Origin: Astrobacterium formosum
GTDB taxonomy: Bacteria; Pseudomonadota; Alphaproteobacteria; Rhizobiales; Xanthobacteraceae
NCBI GenBank assembly: GCA_030848545.1
Contig: JAVDCA010000033.1
Location: 1-61,899 of the forward strand
Reading direction: 5' to 3'
DNA: 61,899 bases
Position numbers and translations under genes: made by a program. Position 1 is the stretch's first letter; every line of letters begins with the position of its first letter. Below, piece by piece: positions 54,796-61,899 of the stretch. Under the pieces are notes generated by a model. It had not been told where the DNA came from. It did no database searches and was given only the letters and a program-made list of their open reading frames with translations.

Positions 54796-57041
54796 CGGCG
54801 ACATCCACATTTCTCAGCCGCCGCACAGTGATCGCTGGCACCGGCGCGCTCGTGGTCGGCTTCTCCGTCGCCCGTCGGGCTTTCGCCCAGCAGGAGCCGC
54901 AGAATGTCGGCGAGGAGCCGCGCCGGCCGGTGGCGCTGCCCGGCAGCCTCAAGGATGCACCGCTGATCGATTCCTGGATCCGTATCGAAGCCACCGGCGC
55001 CATCACGGTGATGACCGGCAAGGCGGAACTCGGGCAGGGAATCAAGACGGCACTGATCCAGATTGCCGCCGAACAGCTCGACGTGGCGCCCCATGCCATC
55101 ACGCTCGTCACCGCCGATACGGCCTCGACGCCCAATGAGGGCTACACCGCCGGAAGCCATTCGATGCAGGACTCCGGCACCGCGATCCTGAATGCCGCCG
55201 CCCAGGCGCGCGCCATCCTGGTGAACGCCGCCGCCGCAAGGTTTGCGCTCGCGGCGGGCGAGCTCAAGACCGGCGACGGAAAAGTCGCCGCGCCGGACGG
55301 CCGCGCGATCGGCTATGGGGAACTCGTTTCCACAGAACTGTTGCACGTGGAGGCGACGCCGGCCTCGCCCCTCAAGGATACGTCCCGCCGTCTCGTCATG
55401 GGGCGTTCGATCGAGCGCGTCGATATCCCGGTCAAGGTGACGGGCGGCGCCGCCTATGTGCACGACCTGCGTCTGCCCGACATGGTGCACGGTCGCGTGG
55501 TGCGGCCGCCGAGCCCGGGTGCGCGGCTCAAGGCCATCGACGAGGCGCGGGTGCGGCGCCTGCCGGGTGTGCTCGCTGTCGTGCGCAACGGCAGCTTCCT
55601 CGCTGTCGTCGCGGCGCGCGAGTACCAATGCGTCCAGGCCATGCGGCTCCTCGCCGCGACCGCCACCTGGGACGGCCATTCGGATCTGCCGGAGTCCGGC
55701 AAGCTCTACGAGACGCTGCTCGCTCTGCCGAGCCGAGACAACGACATCCTCCACAGGAGCGTCGCGCTCCCGCCCGGCGGCCGCACCTTGGAGGCGACCT
55801 ATCATCGGCCCTATCAGATGCACGGCTCGATCGGGCCTTCCTGCGCAGTCGCGTTGCGCGAGGCCGATGCCTTGACGGTGTGGACTCACAGCCAGGGCGT
55901 CTATCCGCTGCGCGGTGCGCTGTCGGAATTGACCGGCCTCGGTGCCGAACAGATCCGCTGCATCCACATGGAAGGCTCGGGCTGCTACGGCCACAACGGC
56001 GCCGACGACGTCGCCGCCGACGCGGTGCTGCTCGCCATCGCCCTGCCGGGCCGGCCCGTGCGGGTGCAGTGGATGCGCGAGGACGAGCACCGCTTTGAGC
56101 CCTACGGTCCGGCCATGATCGCGCGCCTCGGCGCCGCCCTCCAAGACGGCCGAATCGCCGACTGGCACCACGACGTGTGGAGCAACACCCACTCGACCCG
56201 TCCCGGCAAGGCCGGAGACCTGTTGAGCGCGCTCTATCTGCAGGCCCCGTTTCCGCCATCGCCGCCGCGGCCGCTACCGCAACCCGACGGCGGCGGCGAT
56301 CGCAACGCCATCCCGCTCTACGTCCTGCCGAGCGTGCGCGTCACCAACCGTTTCATCCCGCAGATGCCGTTGCGGGTCTCGGCCCTGCGCGGGCTCGGCG
56401 CCTACATGAACGTGTTCGCGATCGAGTCCTTCATGGACGAACTCGCCGCCGCGGCCGGCGCCGATCCGGTCGCCTTCCGGCTCGCCCATCTCGAGGATGC
56501 GCGCGGGCGCGACGTCGTTACCGAGGCGGCGCGGCGTTTCGGCTGGCAGGCCACACATGCGCAGCGGCGGCCGGGCTTCGGCCACGGCTTCGGCTTCGCC
56601 CGCTACAAGAATCTGGGTGCCTATGCGGCCATCGCGGTTGAGGCCGAGGTCGCGCGCGAGAGCGGCCGGGTGCGGATCGTGCGCGCCGTCGCGGCGGTCG
56701 ATTCCGGCGAGGCGGTCAATCCCGACGGCATCCGCAACCAGATCGAGGGCGGCATGCTGCAATCGGCGAGCTGGACCCTGTTCGAGGAAGTGCGCTTCGA
56801 TCGCACCCATGTGACGTCCGCGAGCTGGGCGAGCTATCCGATCCTGCGCTTTTCCGATCTGCCCGAGCGCATCGAGGTGCACGTGATCGATCGCCCCGGC
56901 GAACCCTTCCTCGGCACCGGCGAGGCGGCGCAAGGGCCCATGGCGGCGGCAATTGCCAACGCGGTCGCTGACGCCAGCGGCGTGCGCATCCGCGACCTGC
57001 CCCTGCACAAGGAGCGCGTGAAGGCGGCGATCGGGGTGTGA
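54792..57041 (+). CDS. Molybdopterin-binding large subunit, Tat-exported
   Basis: The 749-residue catalytic subunit of an aldehyde/isoquinoline/nicotinate-type hydroxylase has a Tat signal (SRRTVIAGTGALVVGFSVAR, twin Arg at 10-11), so the enzyme faces the periplasm. The fold is IorB/XdhB-like: GKAELGQGIKTALIQIAAEQ and SALRGLGAYMNVFAIESFMD. The catalytic glutamate is E711 in LGTGEAAQGPMAAAIA. No PAS or FAD subunit is present; electrons go through 2Fe-2S to cytochrome c. Substrate cannot be named; aromatic N-heterocycles or aldehydes are possible. Confidence 0.92.
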   Translation: MTATSTFLSRRTVIAGTGALVVGFSVARRAFAQQEPQNVGEEPRRPVALPGSLKDAPLIDSWIRIEATGAITVMTGKAELGQGIKTALIQIAAEQLDVAPHAITLVTADTASTPNEGYTAGSHSMQDSGTAILNAAAQARAILVNAAAARFALAAGELKTGDGKVAAPDGRAIGYGELVSTELLHVEATPASPLKDTSRRLVMGRSIERVDIPVKVTGGAAYVHDLRLPDMVHGRVVRPPSPGARLKAIDEARVRRLPGVLAVVRNGSFLAVVAAREYQCVQAMRLLAATATWDGHSDLPESGKLYETLLALPSRDNDILHRSVALPPGGRTLEATYHRPYQMHGSIGPSCAVALREADALTVWTHSQGVYPLRGALSELTGLGAEQIRCIHMEGSGCYGHNGADDVAADAVLLAIALPGRPVRVQWMREDEHRFEPYGPAMIARLGAALQDGRIADWHHDVWSNTHSTRPGKAGDLLSALYLQAPFPPSPPRPLPQPDGGGDRNAIPLYVLPSVRVTNRFIPQMPLRVSALRGLGAYMNVFAIESFMDELAAAAGADPVAFRLAHLEDARGRDVVTEAARRFGWQATHAQRRPGFGHGFGFARYKNLGAYAAIAVEAEVARESGRVRIVRAVAAVDSGEAVNPDGIRNQIEGGMLQSASWTLFEEVRFDRTHVTSASWASYPILRFSDLPERIEVHVIDRPGEPFLGTGEAAQGPMAAAIANAVADASGVRIRDLPLHKERVKAAIGV

Positions 57042-57150
57042 TCATCCGTGCCGCGCCGCGCTCGTGGCAAGGGCGCTCCGCGCTATTTGCCAACCGCGGT
57101 AATTGGGCTACGCATGGCGCACCGCACACCGCATGCATCCCAGGTGCCCC

Positions 57151-58278
57151 ATGCCCTTGTCTCCCGCCGTCGAGTTGACCCGCCGCCTCGTGCGCGAAAA
57201 CACCGTCAATCCGCCCGGCAACGAGAGCCGGTGCATGGACATCGTCGCGCCGCTCCTGCGCGAACTCGGCTTCACCATCGCGGAGCATCGCTTCGCCGAC
57301 GGCCGCCTCAATCTGGTGGCGCGGCTCGGGCGCGAGACCGACCGTCCGCCGCTCGCCTTCACGGGCCATGTGGATACGGTGCCGCTCGGCGCGGCGCCAT
57401 GGACGCGCGATCCGTTCGCCGGTGAGATCGACGGCGATCGCCTCTACGGCCGCGGGTCCACCGACATGAAGAGCGGCGTCGCCGCCTTCATGGACGCCTG
57501 CCGGCTTCGTCGCGATCGGATCGCCTCGTCCTGCGGCGTCGTCCTCTACATCACGGTCGCCGAAGAGACCGGCTGCGAGGGCGCGATCGCGCTCGCCGCC
57601 GAACGGGAGTTCGTCGGCCGCGCCGGCGCCCTGGTGGTCGCCGAGCCCACCGGTAATTATCCGCTCGTCGGCCACAAGGGAGCGCTGTGGCTGCGTGTCA
57701 CCGCCGAGGGCGTCACCGCGCACGGCTCCATGCCGGAAAAGGGTGTCAATGCGGTCATGAAGGCCGCCCGCGCCGTGGTCCGGCTCGGCGACTTCGACTT
57801 CAACGTCAAGCGCCACGAGGTGCTAGGCGCCCCGACGCTCAATGTCGGCAACTTCCACGGCGGATTGAACGTCAACTCGGTGCCGGATCGTGCCGAGATC
57901 AATCTCGATATCCGCACCATACCGGGCCAGGCGCACGCACGCGTCGGCGAGTCGATTGCGGCGACGCTCGGGGATGAGGTCACGGTCCGCGAGGTGCTCG
58001 GCATCGAAGCGATCTGGACGCCGCCGGACGATCCTTGGATGTCCCGCGTCTTCGCCATCATGGCGCCGCTGATCGGCGAAACGCCGGTCGCCCGCGGCGC
58101 TCCCTACTTCACCGATGGCGGCGCGTTGATGCATGCTCTCGGCGGCGTCCCCACCGTCATCCTCGGCCCCGGCGAGCCCCATCTCGCCCACCAGACCGAC
58201 GAGTACTGCCTGGTTTCTCGCATCGACCAGGCGGTCGAGGCCTATTGCCAGATCATCGACGACTGGTGTGGGGGGTGA
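57151..58278 (+). CDS. M20 family (ArgE/DapE-type) metallohydrolase
   Basis: The 375-residue zinc-dependent deacylase/dipeptidase has metal-site landmarks FTGHVDTVPLG, LYGRGSTDMKSGVAA, AEETGCEGAIALA and VVAEPTGNYPLVG, and later GPGEPHLAHQTDEY. The dimerisation domain sits between. It could be acetylornithine deacetylase or succinyl-diaminopimelate desuccinylase-like, or a peptidase. ATG 57151 has only a weak ribosome site (CCAGGTG). It is 109 bases after the molybdoenzyme, same strand. Confidence 0.88.
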   Translation: MPLSPAVELTRRLVRENTVNPPGNESRCMDIVAPLLRELGFTIAEHRFADGRLNLVARLGRETDRPPLAFTGHVDTVPLGAAPWTRDPFAGEIDGDRLYGRGSTDMKSGVAAFMDACRLRRDRIASSCGVVLYITVAEETGCEGAIALAAEREFVGRAGALVVAEPTGNYPLVGHKGALWLRVTAEGVTAHGSMPEKGVNAVMKAARAVVRLGDFDFNVKRHEVLGAPTLNVGNFHGGLNVNSVPDRAEINLDIRTIPGQAHARVGESIAATLGDEVTVREVLGIEAIWTPPDDPWMSRVFAIMAPLIGETPVARGAPYFTDGGALMHALGGVPTVILGPGEPHLAHQTDEYCLVSRIDQAVEAYCQIIDDWCGG

Positions 58279-58303
58279 GGAACCAGTGCACGATCTTCGC
58301 ATT

Positions 58304-58405
58304 CCCTCCCCCGCTTGCGGGGGAGGGGCAGGGAGGGGGAAAGCCGCGTAGCTCAGCGCTTGCCTCGGCCCCCTCCCCAACCCTCCCCCGCAAGCGGGGG
58401 AGGGA
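58304..58405. repeat. Palindromic repeat family A, copy 3 (C-rich variant)
   Basis: Arms CCCTCCCCCGCTTGCGGGGG and CCCTCCCCCGCAAGCGGGGG enclose a 55-base interior. Same design as the copies at 1151 and 7457 but with an extra C in each arm. It lies between the convergent M20 and transglutaminase genes and could act as a terminator. Confidence 0.85.
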
Positions 58406-58452
58406 GAAGGCGGGCGCTGTGCTAGTTTGCACTCAATGAATGGATACGGCTT

Positions 58453-59328
58453 TCACCCCACCGGGATGACGCTCACCGCGACGTCGAGCTTCTGCCTGCC
58501 CGACGCGAACACGACGCCGTCGATGGGGGCGACGTCGGCGTAGTCGCGGCCGAAGGCGAGCACGATGTGGTCGTCGCCGGCTACGACGTCGTTGGTGGGG
58601 TCGAGCCCGATCCAGCCGATCTCAGGGCCGCACCACACCGACACCCAGGCATGCATGGCGTCGGCGCCTTCGAGCCGCGGCGCGCCGTCGCGGGGCGCCG
58701 TGCGCAGATAGCCGCTCACATAGGCGGCCGGCAAACCGAGGCCGCGCAGGCCCGAGATCATGATGTGGGCGAAGTCCTGGCAGACGCCGCGGCGCAGCGC
58801 GAACGACATGGACGGCAGGGTCGTGACCGAGGTGGCACCGATCTCGTAGATGAAGTCCTGCTTGATGCGCCGCATCAGTTCGACGGCGCCGTCGAGCACG
58901 GGACGACCGGGCGGAAGGCTTTCGCGCGCATAGTCGCGGATCTCCGGATCGAGAGACACCTGGCGGCTCGCGAACAGGAAATGCACCGGTGAGGACGGGC
59001 CCATGTCGGCGCTCGCGAAGGCCAGGTCGCGGACCGTCTCCCAGGCGGGTGTCGCGGGCATTTCGGCCGGCGCGGGCTCGGCGACCAGGCGGGCGGCGAG
59101 GCGAATGACAAGACGTTCGTGGGCGTCGCGGATGTCGACGAAGGTCACGTGATTACCGAAGAAGTCGCGGCCCTCGCGACGGTTCACCGGGGTGGGGTCG
59201 ATGTCCAGGGCGGCGGCATGGACGCGCTGACCGGCGCGCTCGATCGGCATCAGGCGCAGCACGTGGCGCGCATAGGCGACCTTGGAGCCGTACGCGTAGG
59301 AGGTGGTCTGGCGCAGGTCGTAGATCAT
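58453..59328 (-). CDS. Transglutaminase-like cysteine protease-fold protein
   Basis: The 291-residue protein has the N-terminal Bact_transglu_N part (TTSYAYGSKVAYARHVLRLM) and the papain-like transglutaminase core with Cys183 in RRGVCQDFAHIM, His in AMHAWVSVWCG and Asp in IGLDPTNDVVAG, the full triad. It starts at ATG 59328, overlapping the stop of the upstream ATP-grasp/alpha-E gene (ATGA). Such pairs recur widely and are predicted to make or trim peptide/amide bonds on an unknown substrate; not biochemically assigned. Confidence 0.9.
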   Translation of the reverse strand: MIYDLRQTTSYAYGSKVAYARHVLRLMPIERAGQRVHAAALDIDPTPVNRREGRDFFGNHVTFVDIRDAHERLVIRLAARLVAEPAPAEMPATPAWETVRDLAFASADMGPSSPVHFLFASRQVSLDPEIRDYARESLPPGRPVLDGAVELMRRIKQDFIYEIGATSVTTLPSMSFALRRGVCQDFAHIMISGLRGLGLPAAYVSGYLRTAPRDGAPRLEGADAMHAWVSVWCGPEIGWIGLDPTNDVVAGDDHIVLAFGRDYADVAPIDGVVFASGRQKLDVAVSVIPVG

Positions 59329-61838
59329 GCCATCGCGCCCCAGTCGATCGCCGGCGCCTCGGTGTGCACCAGATAGGACGACGCGATCGCCTCCGACAGC
59401 GTCATCAGGGAGCGCTCGACGGCGAGCACCAGTTCGTCGTCGACCTCGGTGGCGTCCGCGGTCAGAAGCGCGGTGATCATGGATACGATCAGCTGGCGCG
59501 GCGGTGACAGGCGGCCGTCGCTGCGCTGCTGCTGCGGCAGGGCGGCAAGATGCTGTTCGATGCGGTCGAGCTGGTAGGCGACCGAACGCGGATTGTGCGG
59601 GTCGAGGGTCACGAGATCGACCACCGGCGCGCGCGCCGCCACCATGACGTATCGCTGCCGGTAGGTGATCTGGCTGTCGGTCAGTTCGAGCAGCGTGTCC
59701 AGGGCACGGTCGACGACCGGCGGCGACGCGAAGGCGCGCACATGCCGGCAGGTGATGATGCCGCGTTCGACGCGCCGGCCCAGTTCGAGAAAGCGCCAGC
59801 CGGCGAGCTGGGTCATGTTCTCCTGGGCGAGGCCCGAAAACGAGGCGACGATGCGCAATGCGTCGTCGACGCGTTGAAACAGGATATCCTCGCCGGCGCC
59901 TTCGGGGAGCGGCGTCTCGGCGACGGCGACCAGCCGGTTGATGGCCCGCCAGGCGTCCGGCGAGAAGCGGTCGCGGATCACCGAGGCGGCATAGCGTGCG
60001 GACGCCACGAGGCGCGGCAGCGAACCGCCGAGCTGGCCGCCCTGCAGCGCGGCGCGGGCGATCAGTGCCGGCCGTGCGGCGAGGAGCCCGTCCGGCACCG
60101 CGTCCCAAGCGGCGAGCAGTGCCGCGAGCCGGTCGACGATGGGGGCGAATTCGACGTCGAGGTCGGCGCTGCGGTTGACGACGGCGCGCACGATCCGCAG
60201 CGTCGCCTCGGCGCGTTCGATGTAGCGGCCGACCCAGAACAGATTGTCGGCGGCTCGGCTCGGCAGCCAGCCGGTCGAGCGCCGCACCGCCACCCGTTCG
60301 GGTGCCGGCAGCAAGGTCGTCTCGGCCACCGCCGCGTCCGAGGAGACCCACGCATCGGCGGTGCGCCCACCCTTCTGCAGGCTGATGGCGCGGGCGTCGG
60401 CGGTGTCGGCGGTGTCGGTGACGCGCACGAACCCGCCCGGCAGGACTTCCCAGTGATCGCCGATGCGAGTCGCATACATGCGCAGCACGCACGGCCGCGG
60501 GGTGAGGGCACCCTCGTGCCATACGGGCGTGGTCGACAGCGTCACGGCTTCCTGGGCGACCAGGTCGACGCCGCGGTCCGTGATGGCGTCGAGGACGCGC
60601 TTGCGCTCCAGGGCCGACAGGTCGCCGCCGCAACGGCCGTCGCCGATGGGGATCGCCGGCAGTTCGCCGAAGGCCGGCGCGAGCACCAGTTCGTCGAAAC
60701 GCTCGAGCATGGCGGCGCGCAGCTTGGGTTCGCCCAACCACCAGGTGGCGATGTTGGGGATCGCGAGTTCCTTGCCGGTCAGGGCCTTGGCCAGCGCCGG
60801 CATGAAGGCGAGCATCGCCCGCGCTTCGACGAGGCCGGCGCCGAGCGCATTGGCGATGGCGAGGCGGCCGTCTCGCACCGCCTGGACGAGGCCCGGCACG
60901 CCGAGCCGGGAACGCACGTTGAGTTCGAGCGGATCGGCGAAATCGCCGTCGAGGCGGCGCAACAACACGTCGACGCGTTTGAGGCCCGAAATGGTGCGGA
61001 TGAAGACGCCGTCCTCGCGCACGCTCAGGTCCTCGCCCTCGACCAGAAGGAAGCCGAGATAGCGGGCCAGATACGCGTGCTCGAAATAGGTCTCGTTCAT
61101 CGGCCCGGGCGTGAGCAGGGCGACGCGGCTCTCGTCGTGGTGGTTGAGGGCGGAGAGATCCGATTGCAGATCCTGAAAGAACGGTGCCAGGCGGGTGACC
61201 CGCAAGGCGCGGTACATGTCCGGAAACGCCCGCGACAGCGCGATCCGGTTCTCCAGCGCATAGCCGAGCCCCGACGGCGCCTGCGTGCGGTCGGCGAGCA
61301 CCCACCAGCGTCCGTCGGCGCCGCGGCCGAGATCGGCCGCATAGACGCGCAGATGCGCGCCACCCTCCGGCGCGATGCCGGCGAGCGGACGCAGGAATTC
61401 CGGATTGCCCGCGATGACTGCGGCGGGCAGGCGGCCGTCGCGCACCAGCACGCCGTCCCCATAGGCATCGCCGAGGATCGTCTCCAGGAGGCGGGCGCGC
61501 TCGATCAGGCCGTCGCGCAACAAGCGCCATTCGGTGGCGTCGAGGATCATCGGCACGTGGCTCAGGGGCCACGCCCGCTCGGTGTCGGTCGGATCCTCGT
61601 GGACACGGTAGAAGACGCCCGAGTCGCGCAGGTGGCGATCGGCGGCGGCGAAGCGGCGGGCGATCTCGTCGCGGCCGAGGCCGGCCAGCGCACTCACCAT
61701 GGGCCGCCAGTGGGGCCGCAGCCGGCCTTCGGCATCGACCATCTCGTCATGAATGCCCGGCAGCGGGCGGTAGCCGGCGAGCAGCGCCGCGATGGCATCG
61801 TCCGAACGGTCCGCGATCATGTCGGGGGTCGCCGCCAT
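59325..61838 (-). CDS. Circularly permuted ATP-grasp fused to alpha-E domain
   Basis: The 837-residue protein. Residues 1 to about 480 are a circularly permuted ATP-grasp ligase (DUF404/407 type): HEDPTDTERAWPLSHVPMIL, NPEFLRPLAGIAPEGGAHLR, VEGEDLSVREDGVFIRTISG and GDGRCGGDLS. Residues about 530-830 are an alpha-E helical domain (DUF403 type): RAADNLFWVGRYIERAEATL, WRFLELGRRVERGIITCRHV. In many genomes these are separate genes; here they are one. It probably activates carboxylates with ATP and forms amide bonds. ATG 61838 is used; a later ATG (MIADRS) is possible. Confidence 0.9.
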   Translation of the reverse strand: MAATPDMIADRSDDAIAALLAGYRPLPGIHDEMVDAEGRLRPHWRPMVSALAGLGRDEIARRFAAADRHLRDSGVFYRVHEDPTDTERAWPLSHVPMILDATEWRLLRDGLIERARLLETILGDAYGDGVLVRDGRLPAAVIAGNPEFLRPLAGIAPEGGAHLRVYAADLGRGADGRWWVLADRTQAPSGLGYALENRIALSRAFPDMYRALRVTRLAPFFQDLQSDLSALNHHDESRVALLTPGPMNETYFEHAYLARYLGFLLVEGEDLSVREDGVFIRTISGLKRVDVLLRRLDGDFADPLELNVRSRLGVPGLVQAVRDGRLAIANALGAGLVEARAMLAFMPALAKALTGKELAIPNIATWWLGEPKLRAAMLERFDELVLAPAFGELPAIPIGDGRCGGDLSALERKRVLDAITDRGVDLVAQEAVTLSTTPVWHEGALTPRPCVLRMYATRIGDHWEVLPGGFVRVTDTADTADARAISLQKGGRTADAWVSSDAAVAETTLLPAPERVAVRRSTGWLPSRAADNLFWVGRYIERAEATLRIVRAVVNRSADLDVEFAPIVDRLAALLAAWDAVPDGLLAARPALIARAALQGGQLGGSLPRLVASARYAASVIRDRFSPDAWRAINRLVAVAETPLPEGAGEDILFQRVDDALRIVASFSGLAQENMTQLAGWRFLELGRRVERGIITCRHVRAFASPPVVDRALDTLLELTDSQITYRQRYVMVAARAPVVDLVTLDPHNPRSVAYQLDRIEQHLAALPQQQRSDGRLSPPRQLIVSMITALLTADATEVDDELVLAVERSLMTLSEAIASSYLVHTEAPAIDWGAMA

Positions 61839-61883
61839 CTGGGCTAGTTCCGACCGTAACAGGTCGAACGACAGATGCCTCTT

Positions 61884-61899
61884 CTCCCTCTCCCCATTT
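61884..61899. repeat. Edge of a further family A repeat
   Basis: TCTCCCTCTCCCCATTT at the window end is the opening arm of the family A element; the rest lies outside the window. Confidence 0.5.

Noticed and set aside
59550-61847. 765-codon plus-strand open frame opposite the ATP-grasp/alpha-E gene
   Set aside because: Low-complexity Gly/Arg/His/Gln translation; shadow of the minus-strand gene whose domains are clear.

Overview
The window is one GC-rich stretch (roughly two thirds G+C by eye) from an alphaproteobacterium, most likely a member of the Hyphomicrobiales (Bradyrhizobium / Xanthobacteraceae-like). The evidence is a SAM-II riboswitch ahead of metNIQ, EcfG-type stress promoters, a Nia-like P1B-5 metal ATPase with a hemerythrin tail, DUF3309 and cysteine-rich-repeat small proteins, and several families of palindromic intergenic repeats. 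There are no phage genes, no CRISPR array and no rRNA. One intact tRNA-Ser(GGA) lies at 26161-26250.

Left part (1-11.9 kb): the phenylacetyl-CoA epoxidase operon paaABCDE reads leftward from a good promoter at 4261-4289. Upstream on the same strand are two overlapping regulator genes, TetR-type paaR and paaX. A 28-bp palindrome at 6120-6147 separates paaR from a rightward branched-chain-amino-acid-type ABC importer (livKHMGF) and a short-chain dehydrogenase. The layout suggests uptake plus ring epoxidation of phenylacetate-like aromatics. Three different palindromic repeat families interrupt the paa operon, and one lies in frame inside the N-terminus of PaaE.

Middle left (12-29 kb): a small cysteine-rich secreted protein, a dipeptide importer dppABCDF with a hairpin between dppA and dppB, an orphan TadG/vWA-like protein, and a membrane-redox trio (FAD-Rieske oxidoreductase, NAD(P)-binding/DoxX-like protein, DUF2269). 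These are followed by a hydroxypyruvate-isomerase-like protein, an Asp/Glu-racemase-like protein and mobA. Next comes the tRNA-Ser, flanked by a duplicated 5' half and, 0.8 kb downstream, a 14-bp copy of its 3' end. Between the two 3' copies sits a small AT-richer islet with a GNAT-like gene, followed by an HxlR / NTF2-like / SDR set.

Middle right (29-41 kb): a TerB-like DUF533 protein, a DrrAB-type ABC exporter followed by a membrane-anchored DJ-1/PfpI protein, a 2-hydroxyacid dehydrogenase, an SRPBCC protein, a MerR regulator and a HisC-like aminotransferase. Then come the SAM-II-controlled methionine importer metNIQ, tusA, a 51-residue DUF3309 protein and an AI-2E family permease.

Right part (41.7-61.9 kb): a metal-flavoured group consists of the Nia-like ATPase under a near-perfect FNR/FixK box, a distant candidate isonitrile-synthase (PvcA/IsnA-like) protein overlapping a DMT exporter gene, a GGDEF-EAL protein, a small hydrophilic protein under an EcfG-type promoter, and feoAB with an unusual cysteine-rich FeoA. 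It is followed by an SDR, a three-subunit molybdenum hydroxylase (triheme cytochrome c, 2Fe-2S subunit, Tat-exported molybdopterin subunit), an M20 deacylase, and a two-gene set of transglutaminase-like protein plus circularly permuted ATP-grasp/alpha-E fusion, a widespread but uncharacterised peptide-modification-type system.
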